DNA of 5,600 bases from NCBI GenBank assembly GCA_044336815.1, contig JBIIOU010000146.1, positions 1 to 5,600 of the forward strand, given 5' to 3'. The translations under genes and the position numbers were made by a program. Position 1 is the first letter of the stretch. Each line of letters starts with the position of its first letter. Positions 1 to 5,600 of this stretch are shown one piece after another. The notes below the pieces were generated by a model, which was given only the letters and a program-made list of their open reading frames with translations, was not told where the DNA came from and made no database searches. Source of the DNA: GCA-2737125 sp044336815 (lineage in GTDB: Bacteria > Actinomycetota > Actinomycetes > S36-B12).

Positions 1-443
1 CAGCAAGTAAATGGCGAATGGAAGTTCATCAATTGCCTCGCGGTATTACCCTTATCAATGATGCATATAACGCTAATCCGGAGTCGGTACGTGCAGCCAT
101 CGATACACTTGCGGCAATGGCCGCGGGAAGACGCACCTGGATTGTTCTTGGTGAAATGCGCGAACTTGGTGTTAGGTCTGAGGTCGAGCACACAACGATT
201 GGCGCCTATGCAGCCGAACGTGGGGTTGATGAGCTCATGTGCATCGGGGAGGGCGCCCGTCCAGTGCTTTTGGGGGTGAGTGAGGGGGCTGCGATCAACA
301 CCACCTGGTTCGCAGATTCAAGTGGTGCGATTAGTGCACTTGAAAGTGGCCTCGCACCTGGTGACGTGGTCTTGATAAAGGCCTCGCGGAGTGTTGGCTT
401 GGATGCTGTGGCATCGGCACTCATGCAACTAGGTGCCGCATGA
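1..443 (+). CDS. murF: UDP-N-acetylmuramoyl-tripeptide--D-alanyl-D-alanine ligase MurF (3' part, 5' end outside window)
   Basis: MurF is the cytoplasmic ATP-dependent ligase that adds D-Ala-D-Ala to the UDP-MurNAc tripeptide, the last soluble step of the peptidoglycan precursor pathway. The frame is open from the left edge (first full codon at base 3) to TGA at 441-443, giving 146 visible residues, about a third of the usual 450-480. Counting from base 3, the block WRMEVH sits at about residues 4-9, DAYNANPES at 20-28, LGEMRELG at 49-56 and GDVVLIKASRSVGLDAV at 120-136. Together these mark the C-terminal (third) domain of Mur ligases and are typical of MurF rather than MurE. The N-terminal substrate domain and the ATP P-loop lie upstream, out of view. 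An ATG at 18 is an internal Met in WRMEVH, not the gene start. The stop overlaps the mraY start by 4 nt (ATGA), implying one transcript and translational coupling. Identification is firm; completeness of the 5' part cannot be judged. Confidence 0.96.
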   Translation, partial: ASKWRMEVHQLPRGITLINDAYNANPESVRAAIDTLAAMAAGRRTWIVLGEMRELGVRSEVEHTTIGAYAAERGVDELMCIGEGARPVLLGVSEGAAINTTWFADSSGAISALESGLAPGDVVLIKASRSVGLDAVASALMQLGAA

Positions 444-1504
444 GACTTGTCGTAATAGCAGGGGCGATAGCCACGATTATTTCACTTATCGGCACTCCTA
501 TCTTGATCAAGTTATTGAGCCGCCGCGGCTACGCGCAAGCCATCCGGGTGACGACCGAGACCGGTAGATATCCTGCTCACGAGGGTAAGCGCGGTACTCC
601 GTCCATGGGCGGGGTCGCAATCTTGGCCGGTGTTCTTGCCGGCTACTTCATAACCCATTTGGTTACTTGGCGGCCGGTGACCGCATCCGGACTACTTATT
701 TTGTTCTTGATGGTTGGCCTGGGGTTGGTTGGTCTGGCCGATGACTACCTGAAGATTTTCAAACAACGCAGTACCGGCCTACGGGCACGCACAAAATTGA
801 TTGGCCAGGCGATTGTGGCTCTGGCCTTCGCCTGGCTGTCACTGCAATTTCCGGTCGACGGCAGCACCCCTGCATCGATGGCGGTGTCATTTGTCCGCGA
901 TACCTCGTTGGTGCTTCCGCTCGGGCTGTTTTTACTCTGGATCTGGTTCCTGGTTACTGCTACGACAAACGGGGTGAATCTCACCGATGGGCTTGATGGT
1001 TTAGCCATCGGTGCCTCAACGATGACATTTCTCGCGTATGTTTTCATAAGTATTTGGCAGTACGGCCAAAACTGTGCATTTGCTGCGACCTCGACGTGCT
1101 ATTCCACTTTGAATCCGCTGGATTTATCAATCGTGGCGGCCTCAGCAGCCGGGGCTTGTTTTGGTTTTTTGTGGTGGAATACCGCTCCGGCGCGTATTTT
1201 CATGGGCGACACGGGCTCATTAGCCCTTGGCGGTGGCATCGCAGGGTTAGCGGTCCTTTCGAGAACTGAGTTGCTCCTTCCTTTGCTCGCTGGCCTATTC
1301 TTGATCACCGCGCTGTCAGTGATCGGCCAGGTGGGATCTTTTAAGCTCACTGGGCGACGCATTTTGCGCATGGCACCCTTGCATCATCATTTTGAAATGC
1401 TTGGTTGGCCAGAGATTCAGATTGTTGTTCGGTTCTGGATTATCCAAGGGCTTTGCATTGGCGCCGGCCTAACGCTTTTTTACGCTGAATGGGTGCGCGC
1501 GTGA
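440..1504 (+). CDS. mraY: Phospho-N-acetylmuramoyl-pentapeptide-transferase MraY
   Basis: MraY is the integral membrane enzyme that transfers phospho-MurNAc-pentapeptide from UDP to undecaprenyl phosphate, making lipid I on the cytoplasmic face. The 354-residue length is normal for the family, and about ten hydrophobic segments can be read. Key motifs are KRGTPSMGG at 50-58, the Asp pair D101-D102 in LADDYLKI, NLTDGLDGLA at 180-189, FLWWNTAPARIFMGDTGS at 243-260 (D257 matches the family's essential Asp) and the HHH motif at 315-317 in APLHHHFE. These are the known Mg2+ and nucleotide-binding elements of the family. The ATG overlaps the murF stop as ATGA; AGGTG at 431-435, 4 nt upstream, is a modest ribosome binding site, so coupling to murF is likely. 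The segment between IR (35-36) and KRGTP (50-54) is longer than usual and lacks the common DGP signature, although the HxxK spacing (H47, K50) is kept. All catalytic motifs are intact, so I infer an active enzyme. Confidence 0.98.
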   Translation: MRLVVIAGAIATIISLIGTPILIKLLSRRGYAQAIRVTTETGRYPAHEGKRGTPSMGGVAILAGVLAGYFITHLVTWRPVTASGLLILFLMVGLGLVGLADDYLKIFKQRSTGLRARTKLIGQAIVALAFAWLSLQFPVDGSTPASMAVSFVRDTSLVLPLGLFLLWIWFLVTATTNGVNLTDGLDGLAIGASTMTFLAYVFISIWQYGQNCAFAATSTCYSTLNPLDLSIVAASAAGACFGFLWWNTAPARIFMGDTGSLALGGGIAGLAVLSRTELLLPLLAGLFLITALSVIGQVGSFKLTGRRILRMAPLHHHFEMLGWPEIQIVVRFWIIQGLCIGAGLTLFYAEWVRA

Positions 1505-2943
1505 TCGAATCCTTGAACCGTGATTCTGATTGGTCCAAGTATCACGTTGTGGTTGCGGGTATCGGTATTGCTGGCTATGCATGTGCCGATGCGTTAATGC
1601 AATTGGGCGCGCGCGTAACAGTTGTTGATAGCGGAGATGGACCTATGCAACAAGAACGTGCAGAAATCTTGCGCACTCTTGAGGTTAACGTCGAACTTGG
1701 ATATGTTGGTGATGTCCCAGCCTGTGACCTGTTAGTGGTTTCGCCTGGCATACGCCCCACACATCAATTGATTACCTCCGCGCTTGCGGCTGGCATCTGG
1801 GTGTGGGGAGAATTGGAGCTAGCCTGGCGGCTGCGACCAAGTAAGTCACCTGCACCGTGGTTGGTAGTTACTGGCACCAACGGTAAAACGACCACCACCA
1901 TGATGTTGGAGTCAATGCTTAGTGCAGGCGGATTCAATGCGGTGGCTGCCGGCAATATCGGCACCTCGCTGGTGGATGTAGTCATGCATGACTCCTATGA
2001 GGTCATTGCCGTAGAGGTTGGCGCACCGCAGTTACCTTTTGTGCATTCAATGAGCCCGCATTCAGCAGTCTGCTTGAACATCGCAGATGATCACCTCGAC
2101 CATTTTGGGTCTAAAGCCGCATATGTGGCCGCAAAGGCAAAGATTTTTGAGCGCACGCAGGTCGCCGCCGTGTACAACGCCGATGATGTGGCGACCCAGC
2201 GCCTAGTTGAAGAAGCAGATGTGATTGAGGGGTGTCGGGCCATCGGCTTTACGCTCGGGGTTCCGGGGCTATCGATGCTTGGGGTTGTCGACGGGGCTTT
2301 AGTCGACCGTGCGTTCATCCCAAATCGCCAAGATGCGGCCCAGGAGTTAGCTCTGGTAACTGATGTGCAACCGAATGCGCCACATAATGTGGCCAACGCA
2401 CTGGCCGCGGCCGCTTTGGCTCGGGCATTTGGGGTGCCCGCAAAGGAAATTCAAGCGGGCCTTCGGGCTTTTGTGCCCGCGGCACACCGCATTGCACATG
2501 TGGCGACGGTGGATGGCGTGGATTTTGTGGATGATTCAAAAGCAACAAATACTCATGCGGCGCTGACTTCACTTTTGGCATACCAGCAGGTGGTTTGGTT
2601 GGCCGGCGGCATGGCCAAGGGTCAGGAATTCGCTGACCTCGTTCAGCAGTCGCGGGCGCATTTACGCGCGGTCATTGTCATCGGCGTGGACCGGGCGATT
2701 ATTGCCGAATCGGTATCCCGACACGCCCCGGATGTCCCCATCTTGAGCATGGATCGGACCGACACTGGTGTTATGCAAGAGGTCGTCAAGGCGGCCATGG
2801 GCTTCGCGAAACCAGGCGATACCGTGCTGCTGGCCCCCGGGTGTGCTTCCTGGGATATGTTCACTGATTACGGCCATCGTGGTACTACCTTCGCCGATGC
2901 GGTGCTCGAGTTGGTGGCAATTAGCGCCGGTGATCAGCGGTGA
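1501..2943 (+). CDS. murD: UDP-N-acetylmuramoylalanine--D-glutamate ligase MurD
   Basis: MurD is the cytoplasmic ligase that joins D-Glu to UDP-MurNAc-L-Ala using ATP. Counted from the GTG at 1501 (480 aa, normal length), the N-terminal UDP-binding domain holds VVVAGIGIAGYA near residue 16. The ATP P-loop GTNGKTTT is at 125-132, GNIGTS at 151-156 and the carbamylated-lysine candidate K212 in YVAAKAKIF. HNVANALAAAALA begins at 295, AHRI surrounds H329-R330, DDSKATN is at 344-350 and LAPGCASWDMF at 444-454. The start is uncertain. GTG at 1501 overlaps the mraY stop as GTGA, like other junctions here, and has GGTG at 1492-1495 upstream. The ATG at 1489 would add four residues, overlap mraY by 16 nt, and has no visible Shine-Dalgarno. 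One oddity is that the usual E-x-SSFQL block reads EVGAPQL at 172-178, keeping Glu and Gln but losing both Ser and Phe. The stop overlaps the ftsW GTG by 4 nt. Confidence 0.96.
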   Translation: MIESLNRDSDWSKYHVVVAGIGIAGYACADALMQLGARVTVVDSGDGPMQQERAEILRTLEVNVELGYVGDVPACDLLVVSPGIRPTHQLITSALAAGIWVWGELELAWRLRPSKSPAPWLVVTGTNGKTTTTMMLESMLSAGGFNAVAAGNIGTSLVDVVMHDSYEVIAVEVGAPQLPFVHSMSPHSAVCLNIADDHLDHFGSKAAYVAAKAKIFERTQVAAVYNADDVATQRLVEEADVIEGCRAIGFTLGVPGLSMLGVVDGALVDRAFIPNRQDAAQELALVTDVQPNAPHNVANALAAAALARAFGVPAKEIQAGLRAFVPAAHRIAHVATVDGVDFVDDSKATNTHAALTSLLAYQQVVWLAGGMAKGQEFADLVQQSRAHLRAVIVIGVDRAIIAESVSRHAPDVPILSMDRTDTGVMQEVVKAAMGFAKPGDTVLLAPGCASWDMFTDYGHRGTTFADAVLELVAISAGDQR

Positions 2944-4172
2944 CCGCAATCGATCATGGCAGCGAGCAGATCACCGATGACCGTGAGATTTTAGCCCGGC
3001 GTCTTTCGGGCCGGATCAAAGTGTTGCTTGCCCACCCGCTAAGTACTTATTACCTGCTCATCGGCGCCTCGATGTTGCTGCTCGTTCTCGGTGTCATCAT
3101 GGTGTTGTCGGCATCAAGTATTGAAAGTTATCGGGTATTTGGCTCGGCGTACACCTTGGCACAGCGGCAGGCGATGTTTGCGGTCATCGGTGTGATCGTC
3201 ATGATCCTCGCGGCGCGTACCGCAATAGTGTTATGGCGGAAAATTGCGTGGCTCCTGCTGATCATTACGTTGCTACTGCTAATCACTGTGTTGATTATCG
3301 GCGTTGAGGTTGCCGGGCAACGTAACTGGATAGATCTCTTCGGGCCGTTTCGCCTGCAGCCAAGTGAGTTCGCAAAATTTGCACTGATCGTGTGGGGCGC
3401 TGACCTGTTATCCCGCAAGATCAACCTGCTAAGTAACTGGAAGCACCTTCTCATCCCACTGCTTCCGGTTGCCGGTCTCATGATGGTGCTGGTGCTGCTA
3501 GAAGGAGATTTCGGAAACGCATTCATGCTGGTGGCCATCACCTGCGGCATGCTCTTTGCAATTGGTGCCCCACTCCGACTCTTTGCGCTTTTTGCCGGGC
3601 TGGGCGCATTAGGTGTTTGGCTCCTCACCATCGCTGCGCCTTATCGGATGGACAGGTTCTCGGCTTGGCTGAGCCCGGGTAATGATCGTTTGGGCGCGGA
3701 CTGGCAGGTTACTCAAGGCCAATACGCCCTAGGTACCGGTGGTTTCTGGGGAGTGGGACTAGGTGCCAGCCGTGAGAAATGGGGGGCTTTGCCTGAAGCC
3801 CACACCGATTTTATTTTCCCGGTTATTGGCGAAGAACTTGGATTAGTCGGCACCTTGGCCGTTCTTGGGCTATTCGCGGTTTTGGCTTTTGCGATTTTCC
3901 GACTTAGCCGGACTACCAGCGACGCATTTGTGCGAGTGGCCGCTGCCGGAGTTGGATCGTGGATCGTGGTTCAGGCCATCTTGAATATTGGCTCGGTCCT
4001 TGGTTTACTGCCGATAACTGGGGTGCCGCTACCACTTGTCTCATACGGAGGCTCCTCACTGCTACCGATACTCGCAGCCATCGGCATGCTCCTTGCCTTC
4101 ACTCGTCAAGAACCTGCAGCCAGAACTGCGCTTCGTCGCAAGTCAACGGCAATGTCACTGCGACGAAGGTAG
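2940..4172 (+). CDS. ftsW: Septal peptidoglycan glycosyltransferase FtsW (SEDS family)
   Basis: FtsW is the SEDS-family lipid II polymerase that works with a class B penicillin-binding protein at the division septum. The 410 residues contain a cytoplasmic N-terminal tail of about 33 residues and roughly ten membrane segments (first about 35-58, last about 364-388). Between the seventh and eighth lies a large extracytoplasmic loop, about 232-295. Family motifs are LQPSEFAK at 139-146, YRMDRFSAWLSP at 235-246, WQVTQGQYALGTGGFWGVGL at 255-274, LPEAHTDFIFPVIGEELGLVG from 284 to 304 and PITGVPLPLVSYGGSSLL from 358 to 375. D290 in HTDFIF matches the Asp considered catalytic in SEDS proteins. The division-gene context favours FtsW over RodA. 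The GTG start overlaps the murD stop; GGTGATC at 2929-2935 can pair with the 16S tail. The C-terminal tail is short and basic (RRKSTAMSLRRR), unlike the long tail of mycobacterial FtsW. The usual DLGT-like motif reads EGDFGN at 188-193. Confidence 0.96.
   Translation: MTAIDHGSEQITDDREILARRLSGRIKVLLAHPLSTYYLLIGASMLLLVLGVIMVLSASSIESYRVFGSAYTLAQRQAMFAVIGVIVMILAARTAIVLWRKIAWLLLIITLLLLITVLIIGVEVAGQRNWIDLFGPFRLQPSEFAKFALIVWGADLLSRKINLLSNWKHLLIPLLPVAGLMMVLVLLEGDFGNAFMLVAITCGMLFAIGAPLRLFALFAGLGALGVWLLTIAAPYRMDRFSAWLSPGNDRLGADWQVTQGQYALGTGGFWGVGLGASREKWGALPEAHTDFIFPVIGEELGLVGTLAVLGLFAVLAFAIFRLSRTTSDAFVRVAAAGVGSWIVVQAILNIGSVLGLLPITGVPLPLVSYGGSSLLPILAAIGMLLAFTRQEPAARTALRRKSTAMSLRRR
4131..4168 (+). promoter_or_regulatory. 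Inverted repeat at the end of ftsW that overlaps the murG ribosome binding site
   Basis: CTTCGTCGCA at 4131-4140 is exactly reverse-complementary to TGCGACGAAG at 4159-4168, leaving an 18-nt loop. In mRNA this is a 10-bp stem with six G:C pairs. The right arm includes GAAG of the murG Shine-Dalgarno GAAGG (4165-4169), so the folded form would hide that site, and ribosomes finishing ftsW would open it. There is no following U-run, so it does not look like an intrinsic terminator. The pairing is seen directly; the regulatory role is inference. The arms encode LRR at each side of the FtsW tail with different Arg codons, so codon choice partly permits the pairing. Confidence 0.5.
4165..4169 (+). 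promoter_or_regulatory. Shine-Dalgarno sequence of murG
   Basis: GAAGG lies 6 nt before the GTG at 4176 and is inside the last codons of ftsW. It supports this GTG as the murG start and is partly buried in the inverted repeat at 4131-4168. Confidence 0.7.
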
Positions 4173-4175
4173 CCA

Positions 4176-5273
4176 GTGTCTGCGCCCCCACTGCGCGTCG
4201 TACTCGCCGCCGGTGGCACCGCCGGTCATATCGAGCCGGCACTTAATCTTGCGGACGAACTAATTGCACTTGATCCGAATGTCGTCATTACCGTGATCGG
4301 AGGCTACCTGGGTCTTGAGTCGACTCTGGTGCCGGAGCGGGGCTATCGGCTGCTCAGTGTGCCGGCGGTCCCAATGCCAAGGCGGGCCAGTTTGGATATG
4401 TTGCTGGTTTGGCCTAGGCAAAGGGCGGCAAAACGCCTAGCGAAGGCCCATTTACGCGATTTGAAGGCAGATGTAGTGGTGGGATTCGGTGGCTACGCAG
4501 CACTTCCCACCTATCTTGCAGCACGCGAGCTTCGAATCCCGGTGGTGATCCATGAAGCAAATGCCCGGGCTGGACTAGCCAATCGGGTTGCCGCGCGGTT
4601 CACCTCGCTGGTTTATGTCTGCGTTCCAGGTTCGTTGCCGGCAGCAAAAGTTATGGGACTGCCTTTACGACCTGAAATAGCCGGCCCACAACAAGCCGAT
4701 TCGAAGTCGAACGCATTGGCAAATTTTGGCTTACGCGTCGACCAACCCGTACTTTTGGTATTTGGCGGCTCGCAGGGTGCGCAGCACTTGAATCAGGCAA
4801 TTTCCGGAGCGCTACCAGACCTTTTAGCTTCTGGTATTCAGGTACTTCACGCCTATGGTTCGCGGAACCTAGCGCCGAACGCTTCACCGGGATACGTGCC
4901 AATTCCGTACATCAATCGGATGGATCTAGCGTACGCGGCGGCTGACCTTGCAGTTACTCGCGCGGGTGCGATGACCTGCGCTGAGCTGACGGCAGTCGGG
5001 ATGCCAGCAATCTACGTTCCGCTGCCTATAGGTAATGGTGAACAGCGGCTCAATGCCTTGCCAATTGTTGACGCAGGTGGTGGGCTTTTGGTATCCGATG
5101 CGGATTGCACGGCGGGGTGGCTGGCGGCGATGGTGCCACCGCTCATGCACGACTCGGGCAGGCTAGCCGATATGGGTGGGGCAGCGAGAGCGTTGGGAAA
5201 CCGCGGTGCTGGTCGGCAGTTCGCCGAAGTTATTTTGCAAGTCGCACATGCGAGTAAAGGAGAGCAAAAATGA
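4176..5273 (+). CDS. murG: UDP-GlcNAc:lipid I N-acetylglucosaminyltransferase MurG
   Basis: MurG is the membrane-associated GT-B glycosyltransferase of the cytoplasmic face that adds GlcNAc to lipid I, giving lipid II, the substrate of FtsW. The 365-residue length is normal. The N-terminal acceptor domain shows GGTAGHIEPA at 13-22 (H18 aligns with the conserved His), GFGGYAALP at 103-111 and HEANARAGLANR at 126-137. The C-terminal UDP-GlcNAc domain shows LPLRPEI around R165, GGSQGAQHLN at 197-206, RAGAMTCAEL at 262-271 (E270 matches the ribose-binding Glu) and GNGEQRLNA at 286-294. The IEPAL, HEANA and NGEQRLNA versions are those I associate with Actinomycetota. The first glycine-rich turn after strand two reads GGYLGLE, where GTxxGLE is more usual. 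The GTG start is 3 nt after the ftsW stop and has GAAGG 6 nt upstream. The stop overlaps the murC ATG by 4 nt. No missing catalytic element was found. Confidence 0.97.
   Translation: MSAPPLRVVLAAGGTAGHIEPALNLADELIALDPNVVITVIGGYLGLESTLVPERGYRLLSVPAVPMPRRASLDMLLVWPRQRAAKRLAKAHLRDLKADVVVGFGGYAALPTYLAARELRIPVVIHEANARAGLANRVAARFTSLVYVCVPGSLPAAKVMGLPLRPEIAGPQQADSKSNALANFGLRVDQPVLLVFGGSQGAQHLNQAISGALPDLLASGIQVLHAYGSRNLAPNASPGYVPIPYINRMDLAYAAADLAVTRAGAMTCAELTAVGMPAIYVPLPIGNGEQRLNALPIVDAGGGLLVSDADCTAGWLAAMVPPLMHDSGRLADMGGAARALGNRGAGRQFAEVILQVAHASKGEQK
5257..5262 (+). promoter_or_regulatory. Strong Shine-Dalgarno sequence of murC
   Basis: AAGGAG lies 7 nt before the ATG at 5270, within the last codons of murG. 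It is the closest match to the consensus of any start in this window and fixes the murC start, even though the genes overlap and could be coupled. Confidence 0.85.
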
Positions 5274-5600
5274 CGGCTCCGCAGGCGGTTGCTGACCTTG
5301 GCAGGGTGCACATTGTTGGCATCGGAGGTGCTGGCATGTCAGGTATCGCGCGCATCATGGTGGCCCAGGGCGTGCAAGTTTCGGGCAGCGATGCCAAAGA
5401 CTCACGTCGGCTGCAAGCCTTGCAGGCTATTGGCGTGCAAACTCACGTTGGTCACGATGCGAAGTTTGTCGCGGGCATCGACACGTTGGTTTACTCGACA
5501 GCAATCCCTCCCGAAAATCCAGAGCGGTCGGCCGCTGAGTCCAATGGGCTTCGCGTCCTTACTCGAGCCGATGCACTTGCATATGTAATGCAAGGAAGCC
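5270..5600 (+). CDS. murC: UDP-N-acetylmuramate--L-alanine ligase MurC (5' part, continues beyond window)
   Basis: MurC adds L-Ala to UDP-MurNAc, the first amino-acid step of the stem peptide, in the cytoplasm. The frame is open from the ATG at 5270 to the right edge, giving 110 full codons of the expected 460-500. The visible part is the Rossmann-like UDP-MurNAc-binding domain: VHIVGIGGAGMSGIARIM at 13-30, the acidic turn SGSDAKDS at 38-45, and LVYSTAIPPENPE at 73-85, where STAIPPxNPE is a MurC hallmark. The frame ends in ALAYVMQGS, the stretch that normally precedes the ATP-binding GTHGKT loop, which is out of view. The GIGGAGMSG signature separates it from MurD, MurE and MurF. It begins within the murG stop (ATGA) and has its own strong Shine-Dalgarno. 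The short, conventional N-terminus shows no extra domain. In actinobacteria ftsQ and ftsZ commonly follow, but that cannot be seen here. Confidence 0.96.
   Translation, partial: MTAPQAVADLGRVHIVGIGGAGMSGIARIMVAQGVQVSGSDAKDSRRLQALQAIGVQTHVGHDAKFVAGIDTLVYSTAIPPENPERSAAESNGLRVLTRADALAYVMQGS

Noticed and set aside
246..288. Four G-runs (246-249, 251-253, 272-276, 284-288) as a possible G-quadruplex
   Set aside because: Runs are separated by 1, 18 and 7 nt, the second has only three G, and all sit in ordinary murF codons with no regulatory position.
745..1371. Open frames of 90-100 codons on the minus strand opposite mraY
   Set aside because: They are complements of conserved MraY motifs such as NLTDGLDGLA, and their translations show no family signature.
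3128..3631. A 167-codon open frame on the minus strand opposite ftsW
   Set aside because: It lies antisense to membrane-segment codons of a certain gene, its translation is Ser/Arg/Pro-rich without recognisable motifs, and it has no clear ribosome binding site or gene-sized context.
4206..4226. GC-rich near-palindrome at the start of murG
   Set aside because: The core pairing CGGTG/CACCG leaves only one base for a loop, and the repeat follows from the Ala-Gly-Gly-Thr-Ala-Gly codons of the glycine-rich motif.
3959..4263. Plus-strand alternative frames spanning the ftsW-murG junction
   Set aside because: They overlap both certain genes throughout, and their translations are Cys/Arg/Ser-rich with no domain.
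5289..5588. A 99-codon plus-strand frame inside the murC region
   Set aside because: The frame starting at 5270 has the strong Shine-Dalgarno and the clear MurC signature; this one is a frame shadow.
1..5600. Search for a novel system, mobile element, CRISPR array, tRNA or transferred gene
   Set aside because: Every stretch is accounted for by six contiguous cell wall and division genes with no gap over 3 nt, no repeat array and no foreign-looking insertion.

Overview
The window is a continuous, same-strand stretch of a division and cell wall (dcw) cluster. It reads, left to right: the 3' end of murF, complete mraY, murD, ftsW and murG, and the 5' end of murC. Coding is essentially gap-free. 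Three junctions overlap by 4 nt as ATGA or GTGA, the mraY-murD junction does too if murD starts at its GTG, and only 3 nt separate ftsW from murG. There is no intergenic space for a promoter or terminator, and I see no RNA gene, mobile element or CRISPR array.

The organism is most likely a member of the Actinomycetota. The gene order murF-mraY-murD-ftsW-murG-murC fits that phylum. The proteins also carry actinobacterial motif versions that I recognise from memory: HEANA, IEPAL and NGEQRLNA in MurG; the FtsW block around QPSEFAK followed by VWGADLL; FLWWNTAPARIFMGDTGS in MraY; and IGFTLG with CASWDMF in MurD. Base composition in lines I sampled varies widely but averages about mid-50s percent G+C, judged by eye. 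That is modest for the phylum and would suit a freshwater or marine small-genome lineage or another moderate-GC actinobacterium. I cannot assign a genus.

Region by region: 1-443 is the MurF ligase C-terminal domain. 440-1504 is MraY (lipid I synthesis), 1501-2943 is MurD (D-Glu ligase), and 2940-4172 is FtsW (septal SEDS glycosyltransferase). 4176-5273 is MurG (lipid II synthesis), and 5270-5600 is the first 110 codons of MurC (L-Ala ligase). MurC and MurD (then MurE, not visible) and MurF build UDP-MurNAc-pentapeptide in the cytoplasm. MraY and MurG convert it to lipid I and then lipid II at the membrane. FtsW polymerises lipid II outside the membrane at the division site.

This is a core housekeeping region and I do not see an undescribed system. 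Two points deserve a second look. A perfect 10-bp inverted repeat at the end of ftsW overlaps the murG Shine-Dalgarno sequence. MurD carries an unusual replacement of its normally strongly conserved SSFQ block. Smaller oddities are an altered first cytoplasmic loop in MraY, an altered DLGT-like motif in FtsW, and possible RNA structure at the ftsW start.
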